64,000 bases of DNA from Williamsia deligens (GTDB taxonomy: Bacteria; Actinomycetota; Actinomycetes; Mycobacteriales; Mycobacteriaceae), in the NCBI RefSeq assembly GCF_024171765.1, contig NZ_JAMTCI010000002.1, positions 496,001 through 560,000 on the forward strand, given 5' to 3'. Below, in pieces: positions 1 to 9,946 of this stretch. A program made the position numbers and the translations under genes. How positions within the stretch are numbered: the first letter of the stretch is position 1; the number at the start of each line of letters is the position of its first letter. The notes beneath the pieces were generated by a model that did no database searches, was not told where the DNA came from, and worked only from the letters and a program-made list of their open reading frames with translations.

Positions 1-987
1 GTTGCCGAACGTGATGGTGCCGGTCTTGTCCATCAGCAGGGTGTCGATGTCGCCGGCGGCCTCCACCGCACGCCCCGACATCGCAAGCACGTTGCGCTGG
101 ACCAGGCGGTCCATCCCGGCGATGCCGATCGAGGACAGCAGCGCACCGATGGTCGTCGGGATGAGGCACACCAGCAGGGCGATCAACTTGATCGGGTCGG
201 GCGTGGACCCGCCGTACTGCTGGACCGGGCCGATCGCGACGACGGCGAGCAGGAAGATGATCGTCAGGCTCGCGAGCAGGATGTCCAAGGCGATCTCGTT
301 GGGCGTCTTCTTCCGCGACGCGCCCTCGACGAGCGCGATCATCCGGTCGACGAACGACTCCCCCGGTCGGGTGCTGATCTGCACGACGATGCGGTCGGAC
401 AGGACGACGGTCCCGCCGGTCACAGCGCAGCGGTCGCCACCGGATTCGCGCACGACGGGTGCGGACTCGCCCGTGATCGCCGACTCGTCGACGGTCGCGA
501 TGCCCTCGACGACGTCCCCGTCGCCGGCGATGGTCTCGCCGGCCTCGACGACGATGCGGTCGCCGATGGCCAGGTCCGACCCCGACACCTCGACGGTCGA
601 CCCGTCGGCCTCGAGGCGGCGGGCGATCGTGTCGCGCTTGACCTTCCGCAGGCTCTCGGCCTGCGCCTTGCCGCGCCCCTCGGCGACCGCGGTGGCGAGG
701 TTGGCGAACACGACGGTGAACCAGAGCCAGAACGCGATGGCCCAGGCGAACACCGAGGGCCGCACGATCGCAAGGATCGTCGTCACGATCGAGCCGACGA
801 AGACCACGAACATGACCGGGTTGCGGACCTGCTTGCGCGGCGTCAGGGCCCGCACGGCGTCCGGCAGCGCGGTCACGAGAGACCGCGGGGAGAACGAGCC
901 GTGGCCCGCGAGATCGGCCGGGGGCGTGTCATTCCCGGGCTCGGGGGTGCCCGGCTCAGGGGTGCCGGACTCCAGGGTGACGGTCAC
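1..987 (-). CDS. kdpB: Potassium-transporting P-type ATPase subunit B, 3' end outside the window
   Basis: KdpB is the ATP-hydrolysing P-type ATPase subunit of the high-affinity K+ pump KdpFABC in the membrane. The first 329 residues are visible: an acidic, Pro/Gly-rich N-terminus, the first membrane helices, the actuator-domain segment with TGES, and the phosphorylation motif DKTGT with Asp at about residue 320. The GTG start overlaps the kdpA stop by four bases (GTGA), which indicates translational coupling. The nucleotide-binding domain and any kdpC or kdpDE genes lie beyond the left edge. The family assignment is secure; the gene is incomplete only because the window ends. Confidence 0.97.
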   Translation of the reverse strand, partial: MTVTLESGTPEPGTPEPGNDTPPADLAGHGSFSPRSLVTALPDAVRALTPRKQVRNPVMFVVFVGSIVTTILAIVRPSVFAWAIAFWLWFTVVFANLATAVAEGRGKAQAESLRKVKRDTIARRLEADGSTVEVSGSDLAIGDRIVVEAGETIAGDGDVVEGIATVDESAITGESAPVVRESGGDRCAVTGGTVVLSDRIVVQISTRPGESFVDRMIALVEGASRKKTPNEIALDILLASLTIIFLLAVVAIGPVQQYGGSTPDPIKLIALLVCLIPTTIGALLSSIGIAGMDRLVQRNVLAMSGRAVEAAGDIDTLLMDKTGTITFGN

Positions 988-2669
988 TGCATCGCCTCCG
1001 CGATCGGTCCCAGCGCCAGGGCCGGGAAGAAGGTGAGTCCGGCGACGAGCACCACGGTGCCGAAGAGCAGTCCGCCGAACAGGAGTCCATGGGTCGGCAG
1101 CGTCGCCGTCGACGACGCGGCCGGGCGTTGCCGGGCGAGCAGACCGGCGAGCGCGAGGGTGAAGACGATGGGCAGGAACCGGCCCAGCATCATCGCGACG
1201 GCCAGGGACGTCTGGAACCAGTCGCTGGTGACGGTGAGGCCGCCGAACGCGCTGCCGTTGTTGTTGGCCGCGGAGGCGAAGGCGTACAACACCTCCGAGT
1301 AGCCGTGCACCGACTGTGGGGATCCGGGATCGCCGCTGTTGCCCTGGAATCCGGTCGTCGACGACAGCGTCATGGTGATGCCCGTGCCGACGAGGACCAG
1401 CGCCGGCATCACCAGGATCGACAGCGCCGCCATGGTGATTTCCCGTTGCCCGATCTTCTTGCCCAGGAACGTCGGTGTGCGTCCGACGAGCAGCCCGCCG
1501 ACGAAGACGGCGATCACCGCGAGCACCAGGATCCCGTACAGACCGGTGCCCACACCGCCGGGCGCGACCTCGCCGAGCAGCATGTTCCAGATCAGCGCTC
1601 CCCCACCGGCCGCGGAGAAGCTGTCGTGCTGGGCGTTCACCGCGCCGGTCGACGTGCCGGTCGTCGCGACCGCGTAGAGGACCGACCCGGGGATGCCGAA
1701 CCGCTGCTCTTTGCCCTCCATCATCGCGCCGGCGGCCCGCGCCGCGACACCGGTCGTGTGCTGCTCGAAATACGCGGTGATCGCGAAGATCACGGTGAGC
1801 AGCGCTGCCATCACGCCGAGGATGGTCAGGCCCTGGCGACGGTCCTTCACGAGCGTCGAGTAGGTACGGGTCAGGCAGATCGGGATGAGCAGGATCGCGA
1901 TGATCTGCGCGATGTTGCTCAGCGGGGTGGGGTTCTCGAACGGGTGGGCCGAGTTCGTCGCCAGCGATCCGCCGCCGTTGGTACCCAGTTCCTTGATGGC
2001 CTCCTGGGAGGCGAACGGCCCCACCACCGCATGGCCCGTCGACCCGTCGAGGTTGGTGAAGTCGAATCCGGAGTGGAACGACTGCACGACACCCTGCGTG
2101 AGGAACAGGATCGCGAACAGCACCGCGAGCGGGAGCAGGATGCGCAGCGTCGCGCGGACGAGGTCGACCCAGAAGTTGCCGAGTCCGTCGCCACCGGTCT
2201 TGGCGACGATGCCGCGGATCAGCGCGACGGCCACGGCGATGCCGACGGCCGCGGACAGGAAGTTCTGCACGGCGAGGCCACCGGCCTGCACCAGGTTCCC
2301 CATGACGGTCTCGGGGCTGTAGGACTGCCAGTTCGTGTTCGTGACGAAGGAGACCGCGGTGTTGAACGCCATCGCGCTGGGCACGTCCGGTCGCCCGCCC
2401 GACATCGGCAGGACGGCCTGCAGTCGTTGCAGCGCATAGAGGAACAGCACGCCGACGAGTGAGAAGCCCAGCACCGCCGCGGTGTACCCGACCCAGGTCT
2501 GCGGTCGAGAGGCGTCGACGCGGACGACGCGATAGAGCAGCCGCTCCACGCGGAGGTGGCGCTGCGAGGTGAGGACACGGGCCATGTGGTCGCCAAGAGG
2601 GACGTAGGCCAACGCGAGGATCAGGACCACCACACCGACCTGCAGCGTGGCGGCGAGCGCGGGATTCAC
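984..2669 (-). CDS. kdpA: Potassium-transporting ATPase subunit A
   Basis: KdpA is the K+-channel-like, multi-spanning subunit of KdpFABC that selects and binds potassium. At 561 residues it has normal family length, with about ten hydrophobic helices. It shows the family's selectivity-loop segments, for example [14 protein letters not shown] near residue 104 and [19 protein letters not shown] near residue 230. The GTG start lies 7 nt after the kdpF stop, and the 3' end overlaps kdpB. Expression as one operon with kdpF and kdpB is inferred from this spacing. K+ limitation is the usual inducer in the family; no regulator gene is in view. Confidence 0.97.
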   Translation of the reverse strand: MNPALAATLQVGVVVLILALAYVPLGDHMARVLTSQRHLRVERLLYRVVRVDASRPQTWVGYTAAVLGFSLVGVLFLYALQRLQAVLPMSGGRPDVPSAMAFNTAVSFVTNTNWQSYSPETVMGNLVQAGGLAVQNFLSAAVGIAVAVALIRGIVAKTGGDGLGNFWVDLVRATLRILLPLAVLFAILFLTQGVVQSFHSGFDFTNLDGSTGHAVVGPFASQEAIKELGTNGGGSLATNSAHPFENPTPLSNIAQIIAILLIPICLTRTYSTLVKDRRQGLTILGVMAALLTVIFAITAYFEQHTTGVAARAAGAMMEGKEQRFGIPGSVLYAVATTGTSTGAVNAQHDSFSAAGGGALIWNMLLGEVAPGGVGTGLYGILVLAVIAVFVGGLLVGRTPTFLGKKIGQREITMAALSILVMPALVLVGTGITMTLSSTTGFQGNSGDPGSPQSVHGYSEVLYAFASAANNNGSAFGGLTVTSDWFQTSLAVAMMLGRFLPIVFTLALAGLLARQRPAASSTATLPTHGLLFGGLLFGTVVLVAGLTFFPALALGPIAEAMQ

Positions 2670-2676
2670 GGCGGCG

Positions 2677-2775
2677 TCAGAACCTCTCCGGGAACACCAG
2701 GGCGGCGACGAGGTACAGCACCAGGGCCGCGGCGACGACGAGCACCACCACCGTGGTGGTGCCGGTGAGCGTCAC
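2677..2775 (-). CDS. kdpF: Potassium-transporting ATPase subunit F (32 aa)
   Basis: This is a single-helix peptide that stabilises the Kdp complex in the membrane. The 32 residues comprise a short Thr-rich head, one long hydrophobic helix and the family's C-terminal PERF ending. The GTG start overlaps the stop of the preceding small ORF (GTGA), and kdpA begins 7 nt downstream. It is below usual gene-calling length, but the ending and the position directly before kdpA make the call firm. Confidence 0.9.
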   Translation of the reverse strand: MTLTGTTTVVVLVVAAALVLYLVAALVFPERF

Positions 2776-2864
2776 CGCGACACCCGGGACGCCACGGCGC
2801 GCAGGGTCAGTGCGCACAGCGCGAACAGCACGAGGATCAATGCCACGAAGGCGAGGTCCGCCAC
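2772..2864 (-). CDS. Tiny single-helix membrane protein at the head of the kdp operon
   Basis: This is an unrecognised ORF of 30 residues: one hydrophobic helix (Phe/Leu/Ile/Val/Ala-rich) followed by a basic RAVASRVSR tail. The GTG at 2864 was chosen because AGGAG lies 8 nt upstream. A GTG at 2873 would add three residues but abuts that ribosome site. Its stop overlaps the kdpF start, so it appears coupled to the Kdp subunits. It could be an accessory Kdp peptide or a regulatory leader peptide; the sequence does not distinguish these. Confidence 0.6.
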   Translation of the reverse strand: MADLAFVALILVLFALCALTLRAVASRVSR

Positions 2865-2946
2865 GTCGGTCACTCCTGAGGACAGCGCCACCCGGGTCGG
2901 GCGGCTCGCATCGGCGATGCTGCCGCGCCCGTGCGCCTCCGACGTC

Positions 2947-2958
2947 GGCGTTAACGCC
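2947..2958. promoter_or_regulatory. Perfect 12-bp palindrome upstream of the kdp operon
   Basis: GGCGTTAACGCC is fully self-complementary and lies 83 bp upstream of the first kdp-operon start, in the 191-bp gap after mutM. Its position suits an operator, but the binding protein is unknown and no clear -10/-35 pair was found nearby. Confidence 0.35.
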
Positions 2959-3055
2959 CTTTCGACACCGTGACCTGGGGTCTTGACGGGATCTTCACGC
3001 CGGGACGACACCTGGGGGCGGTATCATTCGCGGGAGTAATGACTTCCGCGGGTGG

Positions 3056-3961
3056 TCAGTCCCGCGGGACGCGCGGGCGGACCTGGCACCGCGGGCAGCT
3101 GAACGAGCTGCGGTTCATGAACTGCTCGCGCCGCATCAGCGTGCCGCAGCGGCGACACGGTTTCCCCTCGCGGCCGTAGGCGTCGAGGGATCGCTCGAAG
3201 TACCCCGACTGCCCGTTCACGTTCACGTAGAGCGCGTCGAATGACGTCCCGCCGACCGCGAGAGCCTGCTCCATCACCTCACGCGCCGAGTCGAGCAGGC
3301 GACCCAGCACCCGGGGACCCAGGGCGTCGGTCATCCGTGCCCCGTGGATCTTGCTGCGCCACAGTGATTCGTCGGCATAGATGTTGCCGACGCCGCTGAC
3401 GATCGTCTGGTCGAGCAACGCGCGCTTGATCTCGGTGTGCTTGGCCCTCCACGCGGTGATCACCGCGCGGCGGTCGAACGCGGGATCGAACGGGTCGCGC
3501 GCGATGTGGGCGATCGACGACGGCACCGTGTCGCCCGTCCGCGCGCCGCCGTCGGGGACGACCAGCTCGTCGAGGAACCACCCCCCGAACGTGCGCTGGT
3601 CGACGAAGCGCAACTCCTGCCCGTCGTCGAGACGGGCACGGATGTGCAGATGCTTCTGCGCGGGAGCGTCGACGTCGGAGACGAGCATCTGCCCGCTCAT
3701 GCCGAGGTGCACGACGACAGCGAGGTCCGCGGGGGCTCCTGCCGGGGCGGTGGCGTCCGCGACGTCGAGCCAGAGGTACTTCCCGCGCCGACGGGCCGCG
3801 ACGACGCGTGTCCCCGCCACCGCGTCGGTGAGATCCGTGGCGCCGGCGACGTGACGGCGCACGGCCCGGGGGTGGGTCACCGCCACCGACTCGACGACGT
3901 GGCCGACCACGTGCGCGTCGAGCCCACGACGGACGACCTCGACCTCGGGGAGTTCGGGCAC
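3056..3961 (-). CDS. mutM: Formamidopyrimidine-DNA glycosylase
   Basis: A bifunctional base-excision-repair enzyme that removes 8-oxoguanine and formamidopyrimidines and nicks the abasic site. The 301-residue protein begins MPELPEVE, giving the catalytic N-terminal Pro and Glu after Met removal. It carries the H2TH segment (IYADESLW) and ends in a C4 zinc finger with CRRC and CPRC pairs about 17 residues apart. It follows rnc by a single base, so the two are probably cotranscribed. A second Fpg/Nei-family glycosylase is encoded at 37970-38764. Confidence 0.96.
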   Translation of the reverse strand: MPELPEVEVVRRGLDAHVVGHVVESVAVTHPRAVRRHVAGATDLTDAVAGTRVVAARRRGKYLWLDVADATAPAGAPADLAVVVHLGMSGQMLVSDVDAPAQKHLHIRARLDDGQELRFVDQRTFGGWFLDELVVPDGGARTGDTVPSSIAHIARDPFDPAFDRRAVITAWRAKHTEIKRALLDQTIVSGVGNIYADESLWRSKIHGARMTDALGPRVLGRLLDSAREVMEQALAVGGTSFDALYVNVNGQSGYFERSLDAYGREGKPCRRCGTLMRREQFMNRSSFSCPRCQVRPRVPRD

Positions 3962-3962
3962 C

Positions 3963-4757
3963 TCAGGCCGGCGGTGCGGCGGGTGCGACGAAATCGCCTG
4001 TCGCGGCGGCGTCGTCGGACCCGGCCGTCAGCGAGGCGTAGGCGGCCGCGGCAGCCTTCTGCTCGGCTTCCTTCTTGGTGCGCCCGGTGCCCTCACCGTG
4101 GCCGCTCCCGGCGACGACGGCGACAGCGGTGAACACCTTGTCGTGATCGGGCCCGGTGGAGGTGATGCGGTACGCCGGCACCCCGAGCCCACGCGCCGCG
4201 GTGAGCTCCTGCAGCGAGGTCTTCCAGTCGAGGCCGGCGCCGGCGACGGCGGCACGGTCGAGCGACGCGGCGAAGAGGGCTCGGACGACGCGGCGTGCGG
4301 TCTCGAATCCGTGGTCGAGGTACAGCGCACCGAGGATCGACTCCATGCCGTCGGCCAGGATGCTGGCCTTGTCGCGACCGCCGGTCATCTCCTCGCCGCG
4401 GCCGAGCAGGATGTGACGACCGAGACCGCCGTCACCGAGCCCGCGGGCGATCTCGGCGAGCGCGTACATGTTGACGACGCTGGCGCGGATCTTCGCCAGC
4501 TCACCCTCGGGTCGGTCGGGGTGGGTGAGGTAGAGCTGTTCGGTGACCACCACGCCCAGGACGGAGTCCCCGAGGAACTCCAGGCGCTCGTTGGTCGGGA
4601 GCCCGCCGTTCTCGTAGGCGAACGACCGGTGGGTGAGCGCGAGGGTCAGGAGCGGCGGCGCGATGTCGACCCCGAGTGCCGCCAGCAACGGGGCGGGATC
4701 GGCGATGAGCGCCGGCATGGGAGCGGCGGAGGACGTGACGACCCTGTTGTCGCTCAT
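3963..4757 (-). CDS. rnc: Ribonuclease III
   Basis: An endonuclease that cuts double-stranded RNA in rRNA and mRNA processing. The 264-residue protein has the RNase III signature [12 protein letters not shown] with catalytic acidic residues, followed by a C-terminal double-stranded-RNA-binding domain with [14 protein letters not shown]. The ATG at 4757 was chosen because it overlaps the stop of the DUF177 gene (ATGA); the frame stays open upstream, but with shadow-like Arg-rich sequence. The C-terminus has a short Ala/Pro tail. The order DUF177-rnc-mutM is common in actinobacteria. Confidence 0.96.
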   Translation of the reverse strand: MSDNRVVTSSAAPMPALIADPAPLLAALGVDIAPPLLTLALTHRSFAYENGGLPTNERLEFLGDSVLGVVVTEQLYLTHPDRPEGELAKIRASVVNMYALAEIARGLGDGGLGRHILLGRGEEMTGGRDKASILADGMESILGALYLDHGFETARRVVRALFAASLDRAAVAGAGLDWKTSLQELTAARGLGVPAYRITSTGPDHDKVFTAVAVVAGSGHGEGTGRTKKEAEQKAAAAAYASLTAGSDDAAATGDFVAPAAPPA

Positions 4758-5359
4758 CGGTCGCTCTCCGGGCCGTCCTGTCCCCCGGTCTCCTCCGTGA
4801 TGGCGTCGGGGGTGGTCGCGAAACCCTTCAGCGCCGCCCACCGGGGATCGATGAGCTCGTGACCGTGGTCGGGTCCGGCGGCGTCGAGGCGTACGCCGCA
4901 TTCCGCGCACAGACCGGCGCAGTCCGGCCGACACAGGGGGGCCATCGGCAGATCGAGAGCGATCGCGTCGATCACGGCCTGCTCGAGGTCGATGTGGTCG
5001 TCGGCGATGCGGTGGACGTCATCGGCGTCGGACGTCTTGTCGGTGGTGCTGGCCGGGTAGGCGTACAGCTCGGTGAGGAACACGGTCACCGTGTCACCGA
5101 GGGGCTCGAGACAGCGGGCGCACTGTCCGGCGGTCTCGCCGCTGACGGTGCCGGTCACCAGGACACCCTCGGACACCGCTTCGAGTTTCAGGTCGAGATC
5201 GATGTCGCTCTCGGCGGGGATGCCGATGAGGTCGAGACCGATCGCGTGATCGCAGGACACCGTGCGGTGTACCTGGGTCATGGTCCCGGCTCGACGTCCG
5301 AGGGATCGGATGTCGAGCACGAACGGGGACATCGTCGAACTGGATCGCTGGGCGGACAC
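4754..5359 (-). CDS. YceD/DUF177 family metal-binding protein
   Basis: A 201-residue DUF177 protein; relatives are linked to rRNA and ribosome metabolism and are often encoded before rpmF in other bacteria. The start at GTG 5359 gives the family N-terminus ([13 protein letters not shown]). Two CxxC pairs are visible, CARC near the middle and CAEC further on, consistent with metal binding. Its 3' end overlaps rnc by four bases. No rpmF ORF follows here, which is the usual mycobacterial arrangement only in part; the exact role is unknown. Confidence 0.85.
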   Translation of the reverse strand: MSAQRSSSTMSPFVLDIRSLGRRAGTMTQVHRTVSCDHAIGLDLIGIPAESDIDLDLKLEAVSEGVLVTGTVSGETAGQCARCLEPLGDTVTVFLTELYAYPASTTDKTSDADDVHRIADDHIDLEQAVIDAIALDLPMAPLCRPDCAGLCAECGVRLDAAGPDHGHELIDPRWAALKGFATTPDAITEETGGQDGPESDR

Positions 5360-5451
5360 GCGCAAAACGATACGTGAACTGCGGTGGTCTTCCCACCCGC
5401 CTCGCCCGACGCGAACCGGTCGGAACCGGGCGTCGGGCGCAGCGGGTCGGG

Positions 5452-6234
5452 TCAGACCGCGACGCCGTGCGGGAAGTCCCGCCCGTGCAGGTCGACGGGG
5501 TGATCGGAGTAGTCGTGCACACCGGCGCCGGTGCGCAGCTGCTGACGACCCCGCCCCACCGACCGCATCGTGGTGGTGAGGACCTCCTCGAAGTCGGCGA
5601 GCTTGTTGTCGACGTACACGTCGCACTCACCGCGGAGACGATCGGACTCGGCGTGGGCGGCGTCGATGATGCGATCGGCCTCGGACTTCGCCGCGGCGAC
5701 GACCTCGGTCTCGGAGACCAGACGCTGCTGCTCGGCGATGCCGTCGGCCACGGACTTCTCGTAGGAGGCGTTGCCCGACTCGATCATCCGGGCCGCCTCC
5801 GCGCGGGCCCGTCCGGTGACCGCCTCGAACTCGCGGGCCGCACCGGCCGCGGTGCGCTGGGCGTCCTCGCTCGCGTCGCCGACCAGCTGCGTCGCGTGCG
5901 CCTGCGCCTCGGCGACCATGCGGTCGGCGTGGGACTTGGCCTCCGACAGGATGCGGTCGGCCTCGGCCCGGGCGTGCGACACCATCGCGTCGGCCTGGGA
6001 GGTGGCCTCGGCGATGGCGGAGTCCGCGTGCTCGCGGGCGTCGCCGACGAGCTTGTCGCGCTGGTCCAGCACGTCCTGGGCGTCGTCCAGCTCGGCGGGG
6101 ATCGCGTCCTTGACGTCGTCGAGGAGTTCGAGCACGTCGCCACGGGGGACGACGCATCCCGCTGTCATCGGGACGCCGCGTGCCTCCTCGACGATGGCAC
6201 CCAGTTCGTCCAGAGCTTCGAACACGCGGTACAC
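5452..6234 (-). CDS. sepIVA: SepIVA-type DivIVA-domain division protein
   Basis: A 260-residue coiled-coil protein of the DivIVA superfamily that matches mycobacterial SepIVA, a septum-associated protein needed for division and cell-envelope growth. The start YRVFEALDELGAIVEEARG and the following GCVVPRGDVLELLDD are characteristic. The middle is a long Ala/Glu-rich coiled coil with repeated 'AxADRxxxEA' heptads. GTG at 6234 was chosen because GAGGT lies just upstream. It sits between DUF177-rnc and coaD, as in mycobacteria. Confidence 0.88.
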   Translation of the reverse strand: MYRVFEALDELGAIVEEARGVPMTAGCVVPRGDVLELLDDVKDAIPAELDDAQDVLDQRDKLVGDAREHADSAIAEATSQADAMVSHARAEADRILSEAKSHADRMVAEAQAHATQLVGDASEDAQRTAAGAAREFEAVTGRARAEAARMIESGNASYEKSVADGIAEQQRLVSETEVVAAAKSEADRIIDAAHAESDRLRGECDVYVDNKLADFEEVLTTTMRSVGRGRQQLRTGAGVHDYSDHPVDLHGRDFPHGVAV

Positions 6235-6352
6235 GGCTACCTCACTTCGTTCGGGCCTGACGCACCACCGCCATGGGAGATGGGTGGTGTCTGTGTGAAC
6301 AGTGTGCCGTCTGTGACTCGTGTTTCTCAGGAGGCGCGCGGGGCGTGTCGGG

Positions 6353-6826
6353 TCAGCGTGCCGCCGCGGCGATGGCCGACGCCACCGGGGCCGGGACGTA
6401 GGGGCTGATGTCGCCACCAAGGCGCGCGATCTCCTTCACCAGCGAGCTCGACACGTGGGCATGACGGGGATCCCCGAGCAGGAACAGCGTCTCGACGTCG
6501 GCGAGTTCCCGGTTCATCTGCGCCATCGGCGACTCGTACTGGAAGTCGACGACGCTGCGCAGCCCTTTCACCAGGGTCGGCGCCGGCTGTCCGCGCAGGT
6601 AGTCGACGAGCAACCCCTCCCATCGGTCCACGCGGACGTTCGGCAGGTGGGCGGTGCTCGCCTCGATCAGGGCGACACGGTCGTCGATGTCGAACATCCC
6701 CCGCTTGGACGGATTGACCGTCACCAGGACGACCACGTCGTCGAACCGGTCGACGCACCGTTCCACGACGAACAGGTGGCCGCTGGTGATCGGGTCGAAC
6801 GAACCGGGGCACACGGCTGTCGTCAT
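6353..6826 (-). CDS. coaD: Phosphopantetheine adenylyltransferase
   Basis: Catalyses the penultimate step of coenzyme A synthesis, transferring AMP to 4'-phosphopantetheine. The 157-residue protein has the nucleotidyltransferase motif [10 protein letters not shown] (T/HxGH type) near the N-terminus and the C-terminal [11 protein letters not shown] segment. The ATG at 6826 fits the family start [16 protein letters not shown] at 6835 that overlaps the rsmD stop would add three residues and cannot be excluded. Confidence 0.95.
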   Translation of the reverse strand: MTTAVCPGSFDPITSGHLFVVERCVDRFDDVVVLVTVNPSKRGMFDIDDRVALIEASTAHLPNVRVDRWEGLLVDYLRGQPAPTLVKGLRSVVDFQYESPMAQMNRELADVETLFLLGDPRHAHVSSSLVKEIARLGGDISPYVPAPVASAIAAAAR

Positions 6827-6831
6827 GCCGG

Positions 6832-7389
6832 TCAAGCTAGCAGCGCGAACTCGACCCGCGTGTCCCCGTAGCGGCGGTCACCGTCGGCGACGAGGCCGGT
6901 CGGCCACGTCGTCATCGGCGACCGTGCGGAGCGTTCCACGACGACCAGGGCGTCGGGCGCCAGCCGTCCTGCGTCGGTCAACCGCACCATGTGCTCGTCG
7001 ACCACCGCCGAGGCCACGTCGTAGGGCGGATCGCAGAACACGAGATCGACGGGCTCGGCCGGCGACGCGTCGAGGAACGCCTCCACACGTCGACGCACCA
7101 CGGTCACGGCGTCGGTGCCGACGCCGACCGCCCGCATGTTCGCGCGGATCGTCGCCACCGCCCGCCCATCGGAGTCGACGACCGTCGCGTGCCCCGCCCC
7201 GCGCGAGAGCGCCTCGAGCGCCAGCGCCCCCGATCCCGCATAGAGGTCGAGCACGCGCAGCGCGGTCAGGTCGCGCCGGGCCTCGAGCATGGCGAAGACC
7301 GACTCACGGACGCGGTCGGTGGTCGGGCGGGTCCCGGCCGGGGGCGCCGCGATGGGCCGCCCGCCCGCGTCACCGGCGATGATCCTCAT
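6832..7389 (-). CDS. rsmD: 16S rRNA (guanine-966-N2)-methyltransferase
   Basis: An S-adenosylmethionine-dependent enzyme that methylates G966 of 16S rRNA during 30S assembly. The 185-residue protein starts [12 protein letters not shown], contains the SAM-binding [19 protein letters not shown] and the N6/N2-methyltransferase motif DPPY (as [10 protein letters not shown]). It lies directly upstream of coaD, the usual pairing. The divergent neighbour is ectA, 165 bp away. Confidence 0.95.
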   Translation of the reverse strand: MRIIAGDAGGRPIAAPPAGTRPTTDRVRESVFAMLEARRDLTALRVLDLYAGSGALALEALSRGAGHATVVDSDGRAVATIRANMRAVGVGTDAVTVVRRRVEAFLDASPAEPVDLVFCDPPYDVASAVVDEHMVRLTDAGRLAPDALVVVERSARSPMTTWPTGLVADGDRRYGDTRVEFALLA

Positions 7390-7443
7390 GGCCCGATTGT
7401 CCCCGTACCGCCCTGCACGCCCATGCGCTGCGGGGACCGTGTC

Positions 7444-7473
7444 GTGACAGGTATCACAACCGCCCGATATACT
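7444..7473 (+). promoter_or_regulatory. Candidate promoter upstream of ectA (GTGACA-18-TATACT)
   Basis: A -35-like GTGACA at 7444-7449 and a -10-like TATACT at 7468-7473, 18 bp apart, would start transcription about 75 nt before ectA. The hexamers are good, but no transcript data support them and a second candidate lies closer to the gene. Confidence 0.45.
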
Positions 7474-7514
7474 GCCCCTTTACCGAGGCATCACCTCGAC
7501 GGGTGTGTCCGTCG

Positions 7515-7544
7515 TGTGACATCGGTGTGACCCGTTGTTAGCTT
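7515..7544 (+). promoter_or_regulatory. Second candidate ectA promoter, possibly leaderless, with GTGTGAC direct repeats
   Basis: TAGCTT (7539-7544) fits the actinobacterial TAnnnT -10 pattern and would place the start site about at the ectA ATG. ectA has no visible Shine-Dalgarno, as expected for a leaderless message. GTGTGAC occurs twice (7514-7520 and 7525-7531), 11 bp apart, and could be a -35 element or an osmotic-regulator site. Confidence 0.4.
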
Positions 7545-7554
7545 CGTTGATGCC

Positions 7555-8073
7555 ATGACAACCGCACAGACAGGCGCGACACTGACCACGACACCGGAAG
7601 TCACGTTTCGCCTCCCCGACGTCTCCGACGGGGTGCGGTTGTGGGAGATCGCCCGCGACTCGAAGGTCCTCGACCTCAACTCCAGCTACGCATATGTGCT
7701 GTGGTGCCAGGACTACGCCCGGTCGTCGGTCGTGGCCGAGGTCGACGGCCGTGTGGTCGGGTTCGTCACCGGCTACGTCCGCCCGCAGGCCCCGGACACG
7801 GTGATGGTCTGGCAGGTCGCGGTCGACGCCGACCAGCGCGGGCTCGGCCTGGCAGGCCGCATGCTCATGGCGCTGATGGACCGCGTCGAAGAGGACGCCA
7901 TCACCCGGATGCAGACGACCATCAGCCCCGACAACGAGGCGTCGCAGAAGCTGTTCACGTCGTTCGCCGACAAGCGGGGCATGACCATCACCCGCCGCGA
8001 CTACTTCGCGCCCGAGGACTTCCCGGACTCCCACGAGCCCGAGGACCTCTACACCATCGCGCCGCGCGTCTGA
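7555..8073 (+). CDS. ectA: L-2,4-diaminobutyrate N-gamma-acetyltransferase
   Basis: Second enzymatic step of ectoine synthesis: acetylates diaminobutyrate from acetyl-CoA. The 172-residue GNAT-fold protein shows the acetyl-CoA loop (QRGLGLAGRML) and the family segments WEIARDS and YVLWCQDYARSS. It is the first gene of ectABC, although it acts after EctB. No ribosome-binding site is seen before the ATG, so translation may be leaderless. Its product makes the cells able to build a compatible solute under osmotic stress. Confidence 0.96.
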   Translation: MTTAQTGATLTTTPEVTFRLPDVSDGVRLWEIARDSKVLDLNSSYAYVLWCQDYARSSVVAEVDGRVVGFVTGYVRPQAPDTVMVWQVAVDADQRGLGLAGRMLMALMDRVEEDAITRMQTTISPDNEASQKLFTSFADKRGMTITRRDYFAPEDFPDSHEPEDLYTIAPRV

Positions 8074-8244
8074 GGCGACCGCCGTGATCGCGTCCGTCGC
8101 ACCACCGGTCGCGGACGCACGGACCGTCGCGCATCGCGTCACGCGTGCGTCGGACGGGACCGCCCAGCCCGGGCATCCCGCCGCCCCAGCGACACCGCCG
8201 CGAGACGCGACCGGCGAGAACCGAACCACGAGTGAGGAACACCG

Positions 8245-9498
8245 ATGAGCTTTCCCGACAACATCTTCGCCGACCGCGAGTCCGAGGTCCGCAGCTACAG
8301 CCGCGGCTGGCCCGCGGTGTTCGACACGGCCTCCGGCTCGTGGTTGACCGACCGTGACGGAACCCGGTACCTCGACTTCTTCGCCGGCGCCGGTGCCCTC
8401 AACTACGGCCACAACCACCCCGTGCTCAAGGAGGCCCTCCTCGAGTACATGTCGCGTGACGGCATCACCCACGGCCTGGACATGATGACCGTCGCCAAGG
8501 GCGAGTTCCTCGCGAGCTTCACCGACAAGATCCTCACGCCGCGCGGACTCGACTACAAGGTCATGTTCCCCGGCCCCACCGGGACCAACACCGTCGAGGC
8601 CGCCCTCAAGCTCGCGCGCAAGGTGACCGGGCGCGAGGCGATCATCAACTTCACGAACGCCTTCCACGGCATGACGCTCGGCGCCCTCTCGGTGACCGGC
8701 AACTCGATGAAGCGCGCGGGTGCGGGGATCCCGCTCGTGCACACCACCCCGATGCCGTTCGACGACTACTTCGACGGCTCCGTCGAGGACTTCGGGTGGA
8801 TGGAACGCATCCTCACCGACTCGGGCAGCGGGTTCAACAAGCCCGCCGGCGTCATCGTCGAGACGGTCCAGGGCGAGGGCGGCGTCAACGTCGCGCGTGC
8901 CGAGTGGCTGCGTGGCCTCGCCGACCTGTGCAAGCGCCACGACATCCTGCTGATCGTCGACGACGTCCAGATGGGTGTCGGACGCACCGGCCCGTTCTTC
9001 TCGTTCGAGATCGCCGGCATCACCCCCGACATCGTGACGCTGTCGAAGTCGATCGGCGGCTACGGCCTGCCGATGGCGCTCACGCTGTTCAAGCGCGAAC
9101 ACGACATCTGGGGTCCCGCCGAGCACAACGGGACGTTCCGCGGCAACAACCCGGCGTTCGTCACCGCGACGGCCGCCGTCGACCACTTCTGGAGTGACGA
9201 CACCCTCGAGAAGGACGTGCTGCGCAAGGGCCAGAAGATCCACGACGCCTTCGCGAAACTCGACGACGCCCACGAGGGCGTGTCCACCCGCGGTCGCGGC
9301 ATGGCGCAGGGCCTCGTCTTCGAGACCCCCGAACACGCCGGCAAGGTGTGTCAGCTGGCCTTCGATCGCCACCTGCTCGCCGAGACCTCGGGCCCGCAGG
9401 ACCAGGTGGTCAAGCTGCTCCCGCCGCTCACCATCACCGACGACGAACTCGACCAGGGTCTGGAGATCCTCTCCGAGGCGACCGCACAGGTCGTCTGA
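8245..9498 (+). CDS. ectB: L-2,4-diaminobutyrate transaminase
   Basis: First committed step of ectoine synthesis: converts aspartate semialdehyde and glutamate to diaminobutyrate. This is a class III PLP aminotransferase of 417 residues with the cofactor lysine in TLSKSIGGYGLP and the preceding Asp in LLIVDDVQMGVGRTG. The start MSFPDNIFADRESEVRSY and the length match the family. A gap of 171 bp separates it from ectA with no gene visible in it; ectC follows after 42 bp. Confidence 0.96.
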   Translation: MSFPDNIFADRESEVRSYSRGWPAVFDTASGSWLTDRDGTRYLDFFAGAGALNYGHNHPVLKEALLEYMSRDGITHGLDMMTVAKGEFLASFTDKILTPRGLDYKVMFPGPTGTNTVEAALKLARKVTGREAIINFTNAFHGMTLGALSVTGNSMKRAGAGIPLVHTTPMPFDDYFDGSVEDFGWMERILTDSGSGFNKPAGVIVETVQGEGGVNVARAEWLRGLADLCKRHDILLIVDDVQMGVGRTGPFFSFEIAGITPDIVTLSKSIGGYGLPMALTLFKREHDIWGPAEHNGTFRGNNPAFVTATAAVDHFWSDDTLEKDVLRKGQKIHDAFAKLDDAHEGVSTRGRGMAQGLVFETPEHAGKVCQLAFDRHLLAETSGPQDQVVKLLPPLTITDDELDQGLEILSEATAQVV

Positions 9499-9540
9499 CC
9501 CGACAGCCGTCCGCAGTCCCCGCAACGACAGGAGAAACAG

Positions 9541-9939
9541 TTGATCGTCCGCACCCTCGACGAGATCACCGACACCGATCGCGACATCGTCGCCGAGAAC
9601 GGGAACTGGCGGTCCAAGCGGATCATCCTGGGCGGGGACAAGGTCGGATTCTCCTACCACGAGACCGTCATCAAGGCCGGTACGGAGAACGAGTTCCACT
9701 ACGCGAACCACATCGAGGCGGTGTGGCTGATCTCGGGTACCGGGCGGCTGCTCGATCGGGAGACCGGCACGGAGTACCCGCTGGCCCCCGGCACCATGTA
9801 CCTGCTGAACGAGCACGACCGGCACACCGTCTTCGCCGACACCGAGCTCCGCATGTTCTGCGTGTTCAACCCGCCCGTGGTGGGCAACGAGACCCACGAC
9901 GAGAACGGCGTCTACCCGCTCATGACCGTCGAGGACTGA
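9541..9939 (+). CDS. ectC: L-ectoine synthase
   Basis: Cyclises N-gamma-acetyl-diaminobutyrate to ectoine. The 132-residue cupin protein starts with TTG (IVRTLDEITDTDRDI, the family start) preceded by AGGAG. It has the metal-binding cupin segments HYANHIEAVW and NEHDRHTV. No ectD hydroxylase gene follows; a 2-hydroxyacid dehydrogenase begins 7 bp after the stop. Confidence 0.96.
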   Translation: MIVRTLDEITDTDRDIVAENGNWRSKRIILGGDKVGFSYHETVIKAGTENEFHYANHIEAVWLISGTGRLLDRETGTEYPLAPGTMYLLNEHDRHTVFADTELRMFCVFNPPVVGNETHDENGVYPLMTVED

Positions 9940-9946
9940 GATCGCC

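Noticed and set aside
2874-3055. c-di-AMP or K+ riboswitch before the kdp operon
   Set aside because: The 182-bp gap holds no recognisable conserved riboswitch core; only a 12-bp palindrome stands out.
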